A stretch of 64,000 bases of DNA. Origin: Luteimonas galliterrae. Lineage in GTDB: Bacteria > Pseudomonadota > Gammaproteobacteria > Xanthomonadales > Xanthomonadaceae. Where the stretch lies: the NCBI RefSeq assembly GCF_023374055.1, contig NZ_JAMBEP010000001.1:372001-436000 (forward strand), given 5' to 3'. Under the pieces are notes generated by a model. The model saw only the letters and a list, made by a program, of their open reading frames with translations, had not been told where the DNA came from and did not search any database. Position 1 is the first letter of the stretch, and the number at the start of each line of letters is the position of its first letter. The translations under genes and the position numbers were made by a program. Of this stretch, positions 1-8,560 are shown piece by piece.

Positions 1-272
1 TGATAGACCGCAATCCCCAAGAAGCGGCTTGGGCAGCAAGGGTGGCTTATGAAAGTGCGGATAACCTTGTTATCCAGCGTGCGGATGTCGAAATCGGCGG
101 TGAGGAGGCGGAAAATCGCATCATTGAAGATCCACTTATACAAAGCGAACTCGACAGGCAGCGCCTTGATGTTGAAATTGCCGCAACATCTGCACTCGAT
201 GAAGCCACGTTTGAACGATTGCGCGCAGAATGCCGTGAATGGGGGCTCAACTTCTTCGGCAGATTAAGCTAA
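1..272 (+). CDS. hypothetical protein, 3' end only
   Basis: The reading frame is open from the left edge (first full codon at 3) to a TAA at 270-272, so this is the C-terminal ~89 residues of a gene that starts outside the window. A GTG at 42 could serve as an internal start but has no ribosome binding site. The visible part is acidic and helical (many Glu, Asp, Arg) and contains no motif I recognise. It is followed by ~500 bp of repeats, so there is no operon partner. Function unknown; it could also be the tail of an immunity-type or other accessory protein. Confidence 0.5.
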   Translation, partial: IDRNPQEAAWAARVAYESADNLVIQRADVEIGGEEAENRIIEDPLIQSELDRQRLDVEIAATSALDEATFERLRAECREWGLNFFGRLS

Positions 273-326
273 TGCAACTCAGCATGTCGAAGCGAAGCGA
301 GGTTGGTATGTCGCACAAAAAAGCCC

Positions 327-478
327 TCGTAGGATGGGTTAAGCGAAGCGATACACATCGCGCACCTTCACACGGCTCGCGTTCTATGGCAGCGCGGATA
401 CTGGCTGCAGTCCTAAAGGTTTGACTGAAAAAACAGAGTCAGATTCACCTATCGGTTGATGTAGCCTTGCGCGGCCAG
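327..478. repeat. mosaic dispersed repeat, copy 1
   Basis: Starts with a GGATGGGTTAAGCGAAGCGA palindrome-type unit, continues through GCGCGGATACTGGCTGCAGT and ends in TCACCTATCGGTTGATGTAG. The same order of blocks recurs at 2617-2812, and the last block also at 1716-1812. The rest of the gene-free stretch 273-788 holds the GTTGGGGTGAAACCCCAAC element (482-541) and no coding signal that I can support. Confidence 0.75.
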
Positions 479-481
479 CGC

Positions 482-541
482 GGTAGGTTGGGGTGAAACC
501 CCAACATCGCGGCCTTTCACCTGCCGCGACGCCATCGGATG
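482..541. repeat. hairpin repeat GTTGGGGTGAAACCCCAAC, copy 1
   Basis: A short perfect hairpin (GTTGGGG / CCCCAAC around TGAAA... loop) followed by a ~40 bp conserved tail (ATCGC...TTTCACCT...CGCGACG.CATC). The same hairpin plus tail recurs at 5808-5868, which marks it as a dispersed palindromic element rather than a local terminator. Confidence 0.75.
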
Positions 542-788
542 AGCGGAAAACGGGGTCAGGTCGACTTATCAGATGATGGAGCCTGCGTGGCCGATGCGGC
601 AGGGAAGGAAGCGAGTCTGATTGGTTTGTTGGACGGGAAATGATGGTTGACAGAGTAGGGCACGGACGAACAACTCGAACGCTTGACTGAATTCGAGTCG
701 GATTCCGGTTGTTATGTCAGGCCGCCATGCGCAACCATGTCCGACAACATTTGCACCAAACAGACAAATGACCGAGGAGGCAATTCCC

Positions 789-1706
789 ATGAAGGCGATC
801 GTAGTGACGGACGAAGCGGCGGGAACGGCCGGGATGACGCTGGTCGAACGGCCCGAGCCGGAGGCGGCGATCAACGATGTCGTCGTTCGGGTTCATGCGT
901 CGGGGTTCGTCCCGACGGAGCTGACGTGGCCCTCGACCTGGACCGATCGCCTCGGCCGTGATCGAACGCCGTCGATCCCCGGGCACGAGCTGGCCGGCGT
1001 GGTCACCGCCCTCGGCTATGGCACGAGGGGGCTGTCGGTGGGGCAGCGCGTGTTCGGCCTCACGGAATGGACTCGCGACGGCACTCTGGCGGAATACGTG
1101 GCCGTCGAGGCACGCAACCTCGCGCCGTTGCCGGGCGATGTCGACTTCACGGTGGGCGCGAGCCTGCCGATCTCGGGTCTGACTGCGTGGCAGGGACTGT
1201 TCGAGCATGGCCGCTTTCAGAAGGGGCAGAGCGTACTCGTGCACGGTGCAGCAGGCGCCGTCGGGTCGATGGCGACGCAGCTCGCACGAGAGGCCGGTGC
1301 CTATGTCATCGGCACCGGACGCGACGCCGACCGACAGGCGGTGCTCGACTTCGGCGCGCAGGAGTTCGTCGATCTTGGGAACGATGTCCTCGAAGACATA
1401 GGCGAAGTCGATCTGGTGTTCGATGTCATCGGCGGCGACACCGGGAAGCGTTCCGCAGGCCTGATTCGAGCCGGAGGAACGCTGGTGTCCATCGTCGGGC
1501 CGCCCGAGGCGCGACCCGCCGATGGCCTGGTGGTCGACTTCGTCGTCGAATCCGATCGTGCCCAACTGAGTAGGATCGTCCAGCGGGTGCGGGACGGAAG
1601 ACTGCGGACGAACATAGGCAACGTCTCGACCCTCGACGACGCCGTCGCCGTCTTCAACTCGACCAAGCGGCGCACAGGGAAGACGGTCATCCGCGTTCGT
1701 CCTTGA
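789..1706 (+). CDS. NADP-dependent zinc-less alcohol dehydrogenase / quinone oxidoreductase family protein
   Basis: A 305-residue medium-chain dehydrogenase/reductase. The N-terminal GroES-like domain (residues ~1-120) opens with MKAIVVTDEAAG, and the Rossmann half contains the nucleotide-binding stretch VLVHGAAGAVGSMATQLA (about residues 148-165), the AxxGxxG form usual in quinone oxidoreductases. No structural-zinc cysteine cluster is visible, so it belongs to the zinc-less branch that reduces quinones or enones with NADPH. The ATG at 789 was chosen because GAGGAGG lies just upstream; the frame stays open to 714 but nothing there looks like protein. It stands alone between repeat tracts. 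The exact substrate cannot be read from the sequence. Confidence 0.85.
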   Translation: MKAIVVTDEAAGTAGMTLVERPEPEAAINDVVVRVHASGFVPTELTWPSTWTDRLGRDRTPSIPGHELAGVVTALGYGTRGLSVGQRVFGLTEWTRDGTLAEYVAVEARNLAPLPGDVDFTVGASLPISGLTAWQGLFEHGRFQKGQSVLVHGAAGAVGSMATQLAREAGAYVIGTGRDADRQAVLDFGAQEFVDLGNDVLEDIGEVDLVFDVIGGDTGKRSAGLIRAGGTLVSIVGPPEARPADGLVVDFVVESDRAQLSRIVQRVRDGRLRTNIGNVSTLDDAVAVFNSTKRRTGKTVIRVRP

Positions 1707-1715
1707 GGCTCGGGA

Positions 1716-1812
1716 AGAACGGGGTCACGTTCACTTATCGGTTGATATAGCCTTGCGTGGCCCAGCACAGGGTCGGATTTATTGACGGGCGGCCCCATCG
1801 GTTAACGGGAGA
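1716..1812. repeat. mosaic dispersed repeat, copy 2 (3' half)
   Basis: Shares CACTTATCGGTTGATATAGC and then TTGCGTGGCCCAGCACAGGG, GGATTTATTGACGGGCGGCC and CCATCGGTTAACG with the copy at 2617-2812. It begins 9 bp after the oxidoreductase stop codon. Immediately downstream (1813-1830) comes AGAATAGGGGTCAGAGTACT, a string I associate with repeats near REP-type transposases in xanthomonads; that association is recollection, not shown here. Confidence 0.75.
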
Positions 1813-1947
1813 ATAGGGGTCAGAGTACTATTTGAATTATGTTCTGACGCGGGAAACAGGGGGCCAAAGTGCTATTGGAGTTGCCCTGACCTCTGTTTTT
1901 GCAAGGTTGGATGAGTGCGCCAAAAAACTGTATTGCCGAGGATGAAT

Positions 1948-2598
1948 ATGACGATTAAGCATATAACCCTTAGCTCAATCGCAGAAAAGCTCTCGGATGA
2001 TGATCGCAGTGCGCTTTCTAAGCTGTTTCCTGGTTGGGTGGAGAAAGCGTCGTTAGGTGGCGTGGTTGTGGGATTATTGTTGTTCTCGGGCTACTTATTC
2101 TTCAATTTTGAGCATCGGAATACAGTGGGGGCTATAGGTCTAGTTCTCGCTGCTTCCTTTTCTTTAGTGTGGATGCTCGTCGGTATATTTAGAGACACGA
2201 AGTCTTTCGTTGGCGAGGTGAAGCGGCCGTTGGATTCACTGGATAATTCCTATCAACGACATCTCTGGGCGGTAGCGGCACTAAAGTCGGTGTCCGTTGA
2301 AGATCTTGGTTCTGCACACAGATTTGTTGTTCATAGGCTGCAACTAATTCCCAAGAACATAGGGTTCTTGGTAGGTTCTGTTGAGTTTGTTGGTCTTGTG
2401 CCGTTGCTTCTCGCGGCATGGTGGGCTTGGCGAAGTGCGGGCGCACCAGTTGATTTTTCATTTTTTGAGAAGCTCATTCTCTCGTTTGCGAGTGGAATCT
2501 ACATCGGAACTCTTCTTGTTCGCTCGAAACTTGCGACTTTAAGTCGAGTTGAACATGTTCTTGCAGAGGCCATACAAGCCCGTGGGCCGCAATCGTAA
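1948..2598 (+). CDS. hypothetical four-helix membrane protein
   Basis: About 216 residues with four hydrophobic stretches in two pairs: two near residues 35-85 (GVVVGLLLFSGYLFFNF and GLVLAASFSLVWMLVGIF) and two near 137-192, separated by a ~55-residue polar loop. I chose the ATG at 1948 because GCCGAGGA sits a proper distance upstream; GTG 1915 and ATG 1942 are in frame but worse placed. Base composition is clearly lower in GC than the neighbours and codon use is relaxed, and repeats lie on both sides, which suggests recent acquisition. No family recognised; function unknown. Confidence 0.6.
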   Translation: MTIKHITLSSIAEKLSDDDRSALSKLFPGWVEKASLGGVVVGLLLFSGYLFFNFEHRNTVGAIGLVLAASFSLVWMLVGIFRDTKSFVGEVKRPLDSLDNSYQRHLWAVAALKSVSVEDLGSAHRFVVHRLQLIPKNIGFLVGSVEFVGLVPLLLAAWWAWRSAGAPVDFSFFEKLILSFASGIYIGTLLVRSKLATLSRVEHVLAEAIQARGPQS

Positions 2599-2616
2599 GC
2601 CCTGGCACAAGCCCGC

Positions 2617-2812
2617 CTAGGATGGGTTGAACGAAGCGATACGCATCGCATGCCCCTTATGTAGGTCGCGTTCCATGAAAGCGCGGATACAGGCTGCAAT
2701 CCCAAAGGCTTGACTGGGAAAAGATGGGTCAGATTCACCTATCGGTTGATGTAGCCTTGCGTGGCCCAGAACAGGGTCGGATTTATTGAGGGGCGGCCCC
2801 ATCGGTTAACGT
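2617..2812. repeat. mosaic dispersed repeat, copy 3 (longest)
   Basis: The longest copy of the repeat: GGATGGGTTGAACGAAGCGA, then GCGCGGATACAGGCTGCAAT, TCACCTATCGGTTGATGTAG, TTGCGTGGCCCAGAACAGGG and finally CCATCGGTTAACG. It ends about 30 bp before the amidohydrolase start. Copies 1 and 2 each hold part of it, so copy 3 shows the full block order. Confidence 0.75.
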
Positions 2813-2843
2813 GTCCGGCACTCACCGCTACGGAGGCACGACG

Positions 2844-4436
2844 ATGCGCGATTCCGCCTGGTCTCGGCGCGACATCCTGGCAGCGATGGCGGCCGGCACG
2901 GCCTGCACGCTGATGCCGACGATGCTGGCCGCGTGCGCGGCACCGGAACCAGCGGCGCGCGGCCTGGTGCTGCGCGACGTTTTGCTCGTCGACGGCACCG
3001 GCCAGCCGGGACGGCGCACCGACGTGCTCGTGCGCGGCGAACGCATCGAGCGCATCGGCCGCGTCTCCGATCGGGACGCGCGCGGACTGCGCATCGTCGA
3101 AGGCGGCGGTCGGGTGCTGGCGCCGGGCTTCATCGACCTGCATACGCACGGCGACCCGCTCAAGGCGGCATACACGCAATACCTGGCGATGGGCGTGACC
3201 ACCATCGTGCTGGGCGAGGACGGCAGCAGTCCCGCGCTGCCCGGGGCGGACCGTGCTGCCGACAGCCTGCCGTCGTGGATGGATGCCGTGGCCCGTGCCA
3301 CACCCGACATCAACGTCGCCACCTTGTCCGGTCACGGCACGCTGCGCCGCCGCGCCGGCATCGACGACGGCACGCGCCGCCCCACCGATGCCCAGCTGGC
3401 GCGGATGCAGGCGATCCTCGAACACGACCTGCGCGCCGGCGCATTCGGCCTGTCCACCGGGCTGGAGTACGTGCCCGGGCGGTACGCGGAGATGCGCGAG
3501 CTCGCCGGCCTCGGCCCGGTGATCGCTCGCTTCGATGGCGTGGAGATGAGCCACATGCGCTCCGAGGATGCCGACGACGTGCGCGATTCCATCCGCGAAC
3601 TGGTCGCCGCCGCCGGCCCGGCGCGCGCGCACGTCTCGCACCTGAAAATGGTCTACGGCAAGGGCGAGGCCGCCGCGGAGGCGCTGCTCGCCTTCCTGCA
3701 GTCGCTGCGCACGCCGACCCAACCGCTCACCGCCGATGCGTATCCCTACGAGGCCAGCTACACCGGTGTCGCGATCGTGTTCCCGGAATGGGCGCTGCCG
3801 CCCACCGACTACGCCGGCGTGCTGCAGTCGCGACGCGACGAGTTGCGCGCGTATCTGCAGCAGCGCATGGAAAAACGCAACGGCCCCGGCGCGCTGCTGT
3901 TCGGCACCGGGCCGCACGCCGGCAAAACGCTGGAACAGGTGGCGGCGGAGCAGGGCAAGCCGTTCGCCGACGCGCTGATCGATATCGGCCCCGGCGGCGG
4001 CCAGGCCGCCCACTTCGTAATGGACCGCGCGCTGCAGGACCGACTGCTGCTCGACCCGCACGTGGCGCTGTGCACCGACGGCTCGCCATCCGGTAGCCAT
4101 CCGCGTTCGGCCGGAACCTACGCCAAGTGGATCGAGGAATTCGTAGTCAAGCAGCCGCGCGTCAAGCTGGAGGAAGCGGTGCGCAAGGCGACCTCGCTGC
4201 CGGCCTCGATCCTGCGCCTGCGCGACCGCGGCACGATCCGCCCGGGCGCGAAGGCCGACGTGGTGCTGTTCGATCCGGCCCGAGTGCGCGCGAAGGCCGA
4301 TTACGTGCATCCCACCCGCCAGGCCGAAGGCTTCGACCTGGTGGTGGTGAATGGACGGCCGGCTTTCGAGGGCGGAGAGGGGATCGCGCGGGCAGGCCGG
4401 CTGCTGCGGCGCGGTGTAGAGTCGGGGAAATCATGA
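2844..4436 (+). CDS. exported amidohydrolase / N-acyl-D-amino-acid deacylase family protein
   Basis: A 530-residue metal-dependent hydrolase. The start ATG 2844 follows GGAGGCACGACG. The N-terminus has a twin-arginine signal (SRRDILAAMAAGTA) and a lipobox-like LAAC near residue 32, so the product is probably a Tat-exported lipoprotein. The urease/amidohydrolase fold is marked by FIDLHTHGDP (two metal-binding His), a central SHMRSEDA stretch and SHLKMVYGK, and the C-terminal RGTIRPGAKADVVLFDP strand that closes the second sheet. Members of this branch remove acyl groups from N-acyl-D-amino acids or cleave cyclic amides. It sits 19 bp upstream of the DHFR-like gene and may be co-transcribed with it. 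Substrate is inferred only at family level. Confidence 0.85.
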   Translation: MRDSAWSRRDILAAMAAGTACTLMPTMLAACAAPEPAARGLVLRDVLLVDGTGQPGRRTDVLVRGERIERIGRVSDRDARGLRIVEGGGRVLAPGFIDLHTHGDPLKAAYTQYLAMGVTTIVLGEDGSSPALPGADRAADSLPSWMDAVARATPDINVATLSGHGTLRRRAGIDDGTRRPTDAQLARMQAILEHDLRAGAFGLSTGLEYVPGRYAEMRELAGLGPVIARFDGVEMSHMRSEDADDVRDSIRELVAAAGPARAHVSHLKMVYGKGEAAAEALLAFLQSLRTPTQPLTADAYPYEASYTGVAIVFPEWALPPTDYAGVLQSRRDELRAYLQQRMEKRNGPGALLFGTGPHAGKTLEQVAAEQGKPFADALIDIGPGGGQAAHFVMDRALQDRLLLDPHVALCTDGSPSGSHPRSAGTYAKWIEEFVVKQPRVKLEEAVRKATSLPASILRLRDRGTIRPGAKADVVLFDPARVRAKADYVHPTRQAEGFDLVVVNGRPAFEGGEGIARAGRLLRRGVESGKS

Positions 4437-4455
4437 TTGAAGAGGAGGGTTAGCC

Positions 4456-5091
4456 ATGTCGCTCGTTCGCGTCCACAACTTCGCCATTTCTCTCGACGGT
4501 TTCGGCACCGGCGAAGGCCAGAGCGCCGACTTACATTTCGGTCACGCAGGCGACAGGCTGCACCAGTGGATGTTCGCCACCCGATGGTGGTCGCCCGGCG
4601 GTAGCAGCGGCGTCGACGACGCCTTCGTGCAGCGGCACGAGCCGGGGATCGGCGTTGAAATTATGGGTGCCGGCAAGTTCGGCCATCCGGGTTGGCACGA
4701 GGATCCGGATTGGAAGGGTGCATGGGGTCCCAACCCGCCGTTTCATACTCCTGTGTTCGTCCTCACGCATCACACGCGTCCGTCGATCGAGATGGAAGGC
4801 GGTACGACCTTCCACTTCATCGATGCCTCGCCCGCAGAGGCGCTCGCGGCGGCACGCGCGGCGGCGCCCGGCCAGGACGTGCGCCTCGGCGGAGGCGCCA
4901 CCATGATCCGTGAGTTCCTCAAGGCCGGATTGGTCGACCACATGCACGTCGTGGTGGTGCCGATCCTGCTCGGCCGCGGCGTGCGGCTCTGGGACGGGCT
5001 GGAGGGGCTTGAGAAGGATTACAAAATCGAAACCGTTTTATCGCCGAGCGGCGTGACGCATGTGACATTCATGCGTGCAGCTAGAAACTGA
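4456..5091 (+). CDS. dihydrofolate reductase family protein (RibD C-terminal-like)
   Basis: 211 residues starting at ATG 4456 behind GGAGGGTTAGCC. The opening strand VRVHNFAISLDGFGTG and the GGGATMIREFLKAGLVDH segment (about residues 150-167) are typical of the RibD C-terminal/DHFR fold, where the glycine-rich turn binds NADPH. Length matches the stand-alone yyaP/yyaH-like reductases. It lies between the amidohydrolase (19 bp upstream) and an alpha/beta hydrolase (38 bp downstream), all on the plus strand, so the three may form one transcript. The physiological substrate is unknown; it is not expected to be the essential folate enzyme. Confidence 0.85.
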   Translation: MSLVRVHNFAISLDGFGTGEGQSADLHFGHAGDRLHQWMFATRWWSPGGSSGVDDAFVQRHEPGIGVEIMGAGKFGHPGWHEDPDWKGAWGPNPPFHTPVFVLTHHTRPSIEMEGGTTFHFIDASPAEALAAARAAAPGQDVRLGGGATMIREFLKAGLVDHMHVVVVPILLGRGVRLWDGLEGLEKDYKIETVLSPSGVTHVTFMRAARN

Positions 5092-5129
5092 GGGGAAGCC
5101 GAGGTGAGCATCGAAAGGAGATCGCAGCA

Positions 5130-5810
5130 ATGGCCACCTTCGTACTGATCCACGGCGGCGGCGACGTCGGCTGGTACTGGCATCTGGTGGAGGCCGAACT
5201 TCGCGCGCGCGGGCATGACGTGCTCGCGCCCGATTTGCCTTGCGAAGACGAGACCAAAGGCCTGCAAGAAACGGCCGACTGGGTGATCGAACAGATCGGC
5301 GACCGCAAGGACCTTGTAGTGGTCGGCCAATCGTTCGGCGGCTTCACAGCACCGCTGATCGCCGAGAGGCTGCCCGTCAAGCTGCTGGTCTACTTGGCCG
5401 CGATGATTCCGGCCCCCGGCGAGCGGCCCTCGGATTGGTGGGATAACACCGGCTATGCCGAGGCCGCCAAGACGCAGGCGGCCAAAGACGGTGGGCTGAC
5501 CGGCAACAAGGACCCGCTCATCGAATACTACAACGGCGTCCCGAGAGCGTTGGCGGAGGAAGCGCTAAGTCGAGCGCGCGACCAATCGAACGCGTCCTAC
5601 TACAACCCGACGCCGCTGAAGGCCCATCCGGACGTGCCGACGAAATTCATCCTGTGCAAGGACGACCACTTGTTCCCCGCCGACTTCTTCCGCCGGCTCG
5701 CGCCCGAGCGGCTGGGCATCGCCCCGGACGAGATCCCCGGCTGCCATTGCGTCGCGCTCAGCCATCCCAAAGAGCTGACCGATCAACTGGAGAGTTACCT
5801 CACAGCGTAG
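5130..5810 (+). CDS. alpha/beta hydrolase
   Basis: 226 residues with no signal peptide, starting at ATG 5130 after AAAGGAGATCGCAGCA. It shows the compact esterase/hydroxynitrile-lyase-like fold: oxyanion-hole strand FVLIHGGGDVGWYW, nucleophile elbow GQSFGG (Ser about residue 70), a possible acid in KDDHLFP, and a late His in SHPKELTDQL. The stop codon TAG at 5808 is the first part of a dispersed GTAGGTTGGGG repeat, so the repeat has defined the gene's 3' end. It probably belongs with the two upstream genes. Confidence 0.85.
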   Translation: MATFVLIHGGGDVGWYWHLVEAELRARGHDVLAPDLPCEDETKGLQETADWVIEQIGDRKDLVVVGQSFGGFTAPLIAERLPVKLLVYLAAMIPAPGERPSDWWDNTGYAEAAKTQAAKDGGLTGNKDPLIEYYNGVPRALAEEALSRARDQSNASYYNPTPLKAHPDVPTKFILCKDDHLFPADFFRRLAPERLGIAPDEIPGCHCVALSHPKELTDQLESYLTA

Positions 5811-5868
5811 GTTGGGGTGAAACCCCAACATCGCCATCTTTCACCTATCGCGACGGCATCAGACGAGC
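5808..5868. repeat. hairpin repeat GTTGGGGTGAAACCCCAAC, copy 2
   Basis: Same hairpin and ~40 bp tail as at 482-541. A related short hairpin, GTCGGATTCAACCCGAC, follows at 5928-5944. The rest of 5869-6059 holds no gene that I can support. Confidence 0.75.
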
Positions 5869-6059
5869 CGGCCTCGAGGCATATCGGCGATCGTTATCGC
5901 AAAGGCCGTAAGACATAGCGCGGTAGGTCGGATTCAACCCGACATTACATCTGTTTCACCGACAGTGAAGATATGTTTCTGCAAGATGCGGCGTAGCGGC
6001 ATTATTCAGCCCGCTCTCGGTTACTGAAACCATCGGAGGTTTCCCTTCGGAGGCAGACC

Positions 6060-6644
6060 ATGGCAAAACAGATCGTCAAGACCGCTACGGCATCCGATGA
6101 AGAGAAAATCGTTGCCGTCGTGTTGCTGGCGTTTAGCACGGATCCTGCGGCGCGTTGGACGTGGCCAGACCCGGAGCAATACCTCCGGCATTTCCCCAGC
6201 TTCGTCAAGGCGTTGGGGGGCAAGGCGTATGCGCACCAGAGCGCTTACTGCGTCGACGGCTACGCAGGCGCGGCGCTCTGGCTGGCGCCCGGAGTCGACC
6301 CTGGCGGAGATACGGTGATGGATCTGATGCAACGCACCGCGCCCGAGCCGGTGCTGAAGGACGTGCTTGCGGTGGTCGAACAGATGAGCGGCTATCACCC
6401 GCAGGAACCGCATTGGTATCTGCCGTTCATCGCGGTCGATCCGCCTCAGCAGGGCAAAGGCTACGGCGCAGCCCTGATGGAGCACGCCCTGATCCCGTGC
6501 GATCGCGACCGCACGCTGGCTTATCTCGAATCGAGCAACCCCCAGAACATCCCGCTCTATGAGCGGCATGGGTTCGAGCTGCTTGGCGAAATCCAGGTGG
6601 GAAGGTCGCCACCCATCTTTCCGATGCTTCGCAAACCACGGTGA
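6060..6644 (+). CDS. GNAT family N-acetyltransferase
   Basis: 194 residues with start ATG 6060 behind GGAGGCAGACC. The GNAT core is in the C-terminal half: LPFIAVDPPQQGKGYGAALM (about residues 120-139) contains the Q-x-x-G-x-G acetyl-CoA pyrophosphate loop, followed by YLESSNPQNIPLYERHGFEL, the usual beta6/alpha4 segment. The N-terminal ~100 residues carry the acceptor site and are variable, so the substrate (small molecule or protein amine) is not predictable. Flanked by repeats upstream and a serine hydrolase gene ~230 bp downstream. Confidence 0.85.
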   Translation: MAKQIVKTATASDEEKIVAVVLLAFSTDPAARWTWPDPEQYLRHFPSFVKALGGKAYAHQSAYCVDGYAGAALWLAPGVDPGGDTVMDLMQRTAPEPVLKDVLAVVEQMSGYHPQEPHWYLPFIAVDPPQQGKGYGAALMEHALIPCDRDRTLAYLESSNPQNIPLYERHGFELLGEIQVGRSPPIFPMLRKPR

Positions 6645-6874
6645 TGCGGCGGCAGCCGTAAATTGGTGCGAGATCCTATCTCTTTCGGCTGTCGAGACCG
6701 CGCCAGAAGAGCTAGCCCGATTGGTTACGAGGTCGCCGGCCTTGTGTTGGTGAATCGAACCGCAGATGCAACGCCCGGCAGATGCGCCGAGCCGTGCGGA
6801 ATCTGCGGTAGGCCGCATTGTCCGTAGCCGGCTACGACGGCCAAACTAGCGTTCCTTCATCGCAAGGAATCCCT

Positions 6875-8434
6875 GTGCCCGTCACCTTCACCCAGCGCGG
6901 GCACGATTCCGCCGCGCATCGCCTCCCCGCAACGCGCATGCGTTGGCTGGCACTGGCCGCATTCGCCGCTACCGCCGCTGTGCAGGCTCAGACATCGGCC
7001 GCACCCAATCCGCTCGCCGTCCTCGACCACGGCTTGCGCCCCAGCGTGATCGCGCCGGGCGAGGCGGTGCCGCGCTGGTCGCTGGCCGAACGCATGCGCC
7101 ACTACAAGGTGCCCGGGGTCGCGATCGCGGTGCTGAAGAACGGCGAAGTGGTGCAGGTGGCCGGTTATGGCGTGCGCGAGGCCGGTACCCAGGACAAGGT
7201 GGATGGCGACACGCTGTTCTCGGTCGGGTCGATCAGCAAAGTCGCGACGGCGACGACGACGCTGCGGCTGGTGGCGGAGGGGCGGCTCGATCTTGACCGC
7301 AACGTCGACGATTACCTCGAGCGCTGGAAACTGCCGGCCTCCGCCGACGTGCCGCAACCGCGCGTAAGCCTGCGCATGCTGATGTCGCACACCGCCGGAC
7401 TGGGCGTGCACGGGTTCGCGGATTACCAGCCCGGCGAACCGTTGCCGACCTTGGTGCAGGTGCTGGAAGGACAAAAGCCGGCAAAAGGCGAGGCGGTGCG
7501 GTTCAAGCGCGCGCCGGGCCTGGTCAACGATTATTCCGGCGGCGGCGTCACCGTGGAGCAGGCCGTCATCGAGGATGCGACCGGCAAATCGCTGCAGCAA
7601 ATGGCCCAGGAGCAAGTGTTCGCGCCGCTGGGCATGCGACGCAGCACCTTCGAGAGCCCGCTGTCGGCCGCGCGCGGCAATATCGCCAAGGCGCACAACG
7701 GCGACGGCGCGGCGGTCGCGTTGCCGCGCGGATGGGAAAGTTTCGCCGAGGCCGGCGCGTCGGGCCTATGGACCAGCGCGAACGATCTGGGGCAGCTCGT
7801 AGGCGGATTGATCGAGAGCTACCAGGGGCGCAGCGATTTCCTGCCGCAGCCTTTGGCGGCGGCGATGATGACGCCAGTGTCGCCGGGCCCGTTCGGCCTC
7901 GGGCCGCGCCTGGGCGGCGTCGGCATGGGCCGGCATTTCTTCCACATGGGCGCCAACGAAAGCTACCGCGCGTATCTGGAGGGGTATCCGGAAACCGGCG
8001 ACGGTTATGCGATCCTCACCAACGGCACCAACGGGACCGAGCTTTCGTTCGAGATCCGCAACGCGCTGTCCGACGCGATCGGCCTGGCCGCGCGCCCATT
8101 GCTGCGCAGCGTGGCGCCGCGCGTGCCGCCGTCGCCGGACTATGCCGGCCATTACAAGCTCGACACGGCGGTGCCGATGGATCTACGCCGCGCATCGGCC
8201 GACAATTTCGACTACGCGTCCGTTCGGGTAAGCGTGGTCGGCGGTGCAGTCCAGATTCTCCTCCCGGGCCAGGACAAGCCGACGCCGCTGCTGCCGCTGG
8301 GGCCGGCGCAGTTCGTGCAGGCCGGCATGTACACCATCCTGTTCGAGTTCCGGCGCGACGCGTGGGGCAAGGTGCGAGGAATGTCGGTGTCGATACCGGA
8401 AGCGGATTCGGTGGCGTATTACGCGCGCGAATGA
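6875..8434 (+). CDS. exported serine hydrolase, beta-lactamase/S12 family
   Basis: About 519 residues from GTG 6875, chosen because AAGGAA lies five bases upstream; ATG 6938 is the next candidate and gives a more standard signal peptide (MRWLALAAFAATAAVQA). The mature protein is a class C-fold hydrolase: GSISK near residues 118-122 supplies the SxxK nucleophile and base, NDYSGGG the tyrosine motif, and HMGANES takes the place of the lactamase KTG box. That HxG form is usual for S12 esterases and D-peptidases, not true AmpC. A ~110-residue C-terminal beta-rich domain follows. A palindromic repeat begins 17 bp after the stop. Confidence 0.8.
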   Translation: MPVTFTQRGHDSAAHRLPATRMRWLALAAFAATAAVQAQTSAAPNPLAVLDHGLRPSVIAPGEAVPRWSLAERMRHYKVPGVAIAVLKNGEVVQVAGYGVREAGTQDKVDGDTLFSVGSISKVATATTTLRLVAEGRLDLDRNVDDYLERWKLPASADVPQPRVSLRMLMSHTAGLGVHGFADYQPGEPLPTLVQVLEGQKPAKGEAVRFKRAPGLVNDYSGGGVTVEQAVIEDATGKSLQQMAQEQVFAPLGMRRSTFESPLSAARGNIAKAHNGDGAAVALPRGWESFAEAGASGLWTSANDLGQLVGGLIESYQGRSDFLPQPLAAAMMTPVSPGPFGLGPRLGGVGMGRHFFHMGANESYRAYLEGYPETGDGYAILTNGTNGTELSFEIRNALSDAIGLAARPLLRSVAPRVPPSPDYAGHYKLDTAVPMDLRRASADNFDYASVRVSVVGGAVQILLPGQDKPTPLLPLGPAQFVQAGMYTILFEFRRDAWGKVRGMSVSIPEADSVAYYARE

Positions 8435-8451
8435 AGGCCGTGGTTGCGCGC

Positions 8452-8536
8452 GTAGCCCGGGTAAGCGAAGCGCACCCGGGTGCGACCTATCCGCCGCCGT
8501 GGACCCGGGTGCGGCCTTCGGCCTTACCCGGGCTAC
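8452..8536. repeat. paired GTAGCCCGGGT palindromic repeats (BIME-like)
   Basis: Two oppositely oriented units, GTAGCCCGGGTAAGCGAAGC at 8452 and its complement ending TTACCCGGGCTAC at 8536, can fold into a long stem between two convergent genes. A single half-unit of the same family (CGCTTCGCTCCACCCGGGCT) lies at 10696-10717. They probably limit read-through between the convergent pair, as REP-type elements often do. Confidence 0.8.
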
Positions 8537-8560
8537 GTCTACGTCGCCGAAAACCCAATC

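Noticed and set aside
2739-4310. 523-codon open frame on the minus strand
   Set aside because: Antisense to the amidohydrolase, which has a Tat signal, ribosome binding site and metal motif; the minus product shows only GC-driven composition.
6875-8434. reading this gene as an AmpC beta-lactamase
   Set aside because: SxxK is present, but the tyrosine motif is YSG and the KTG box is HMG, the pattern of S12 esterases and D-peptidases; no resistance claim is justified.
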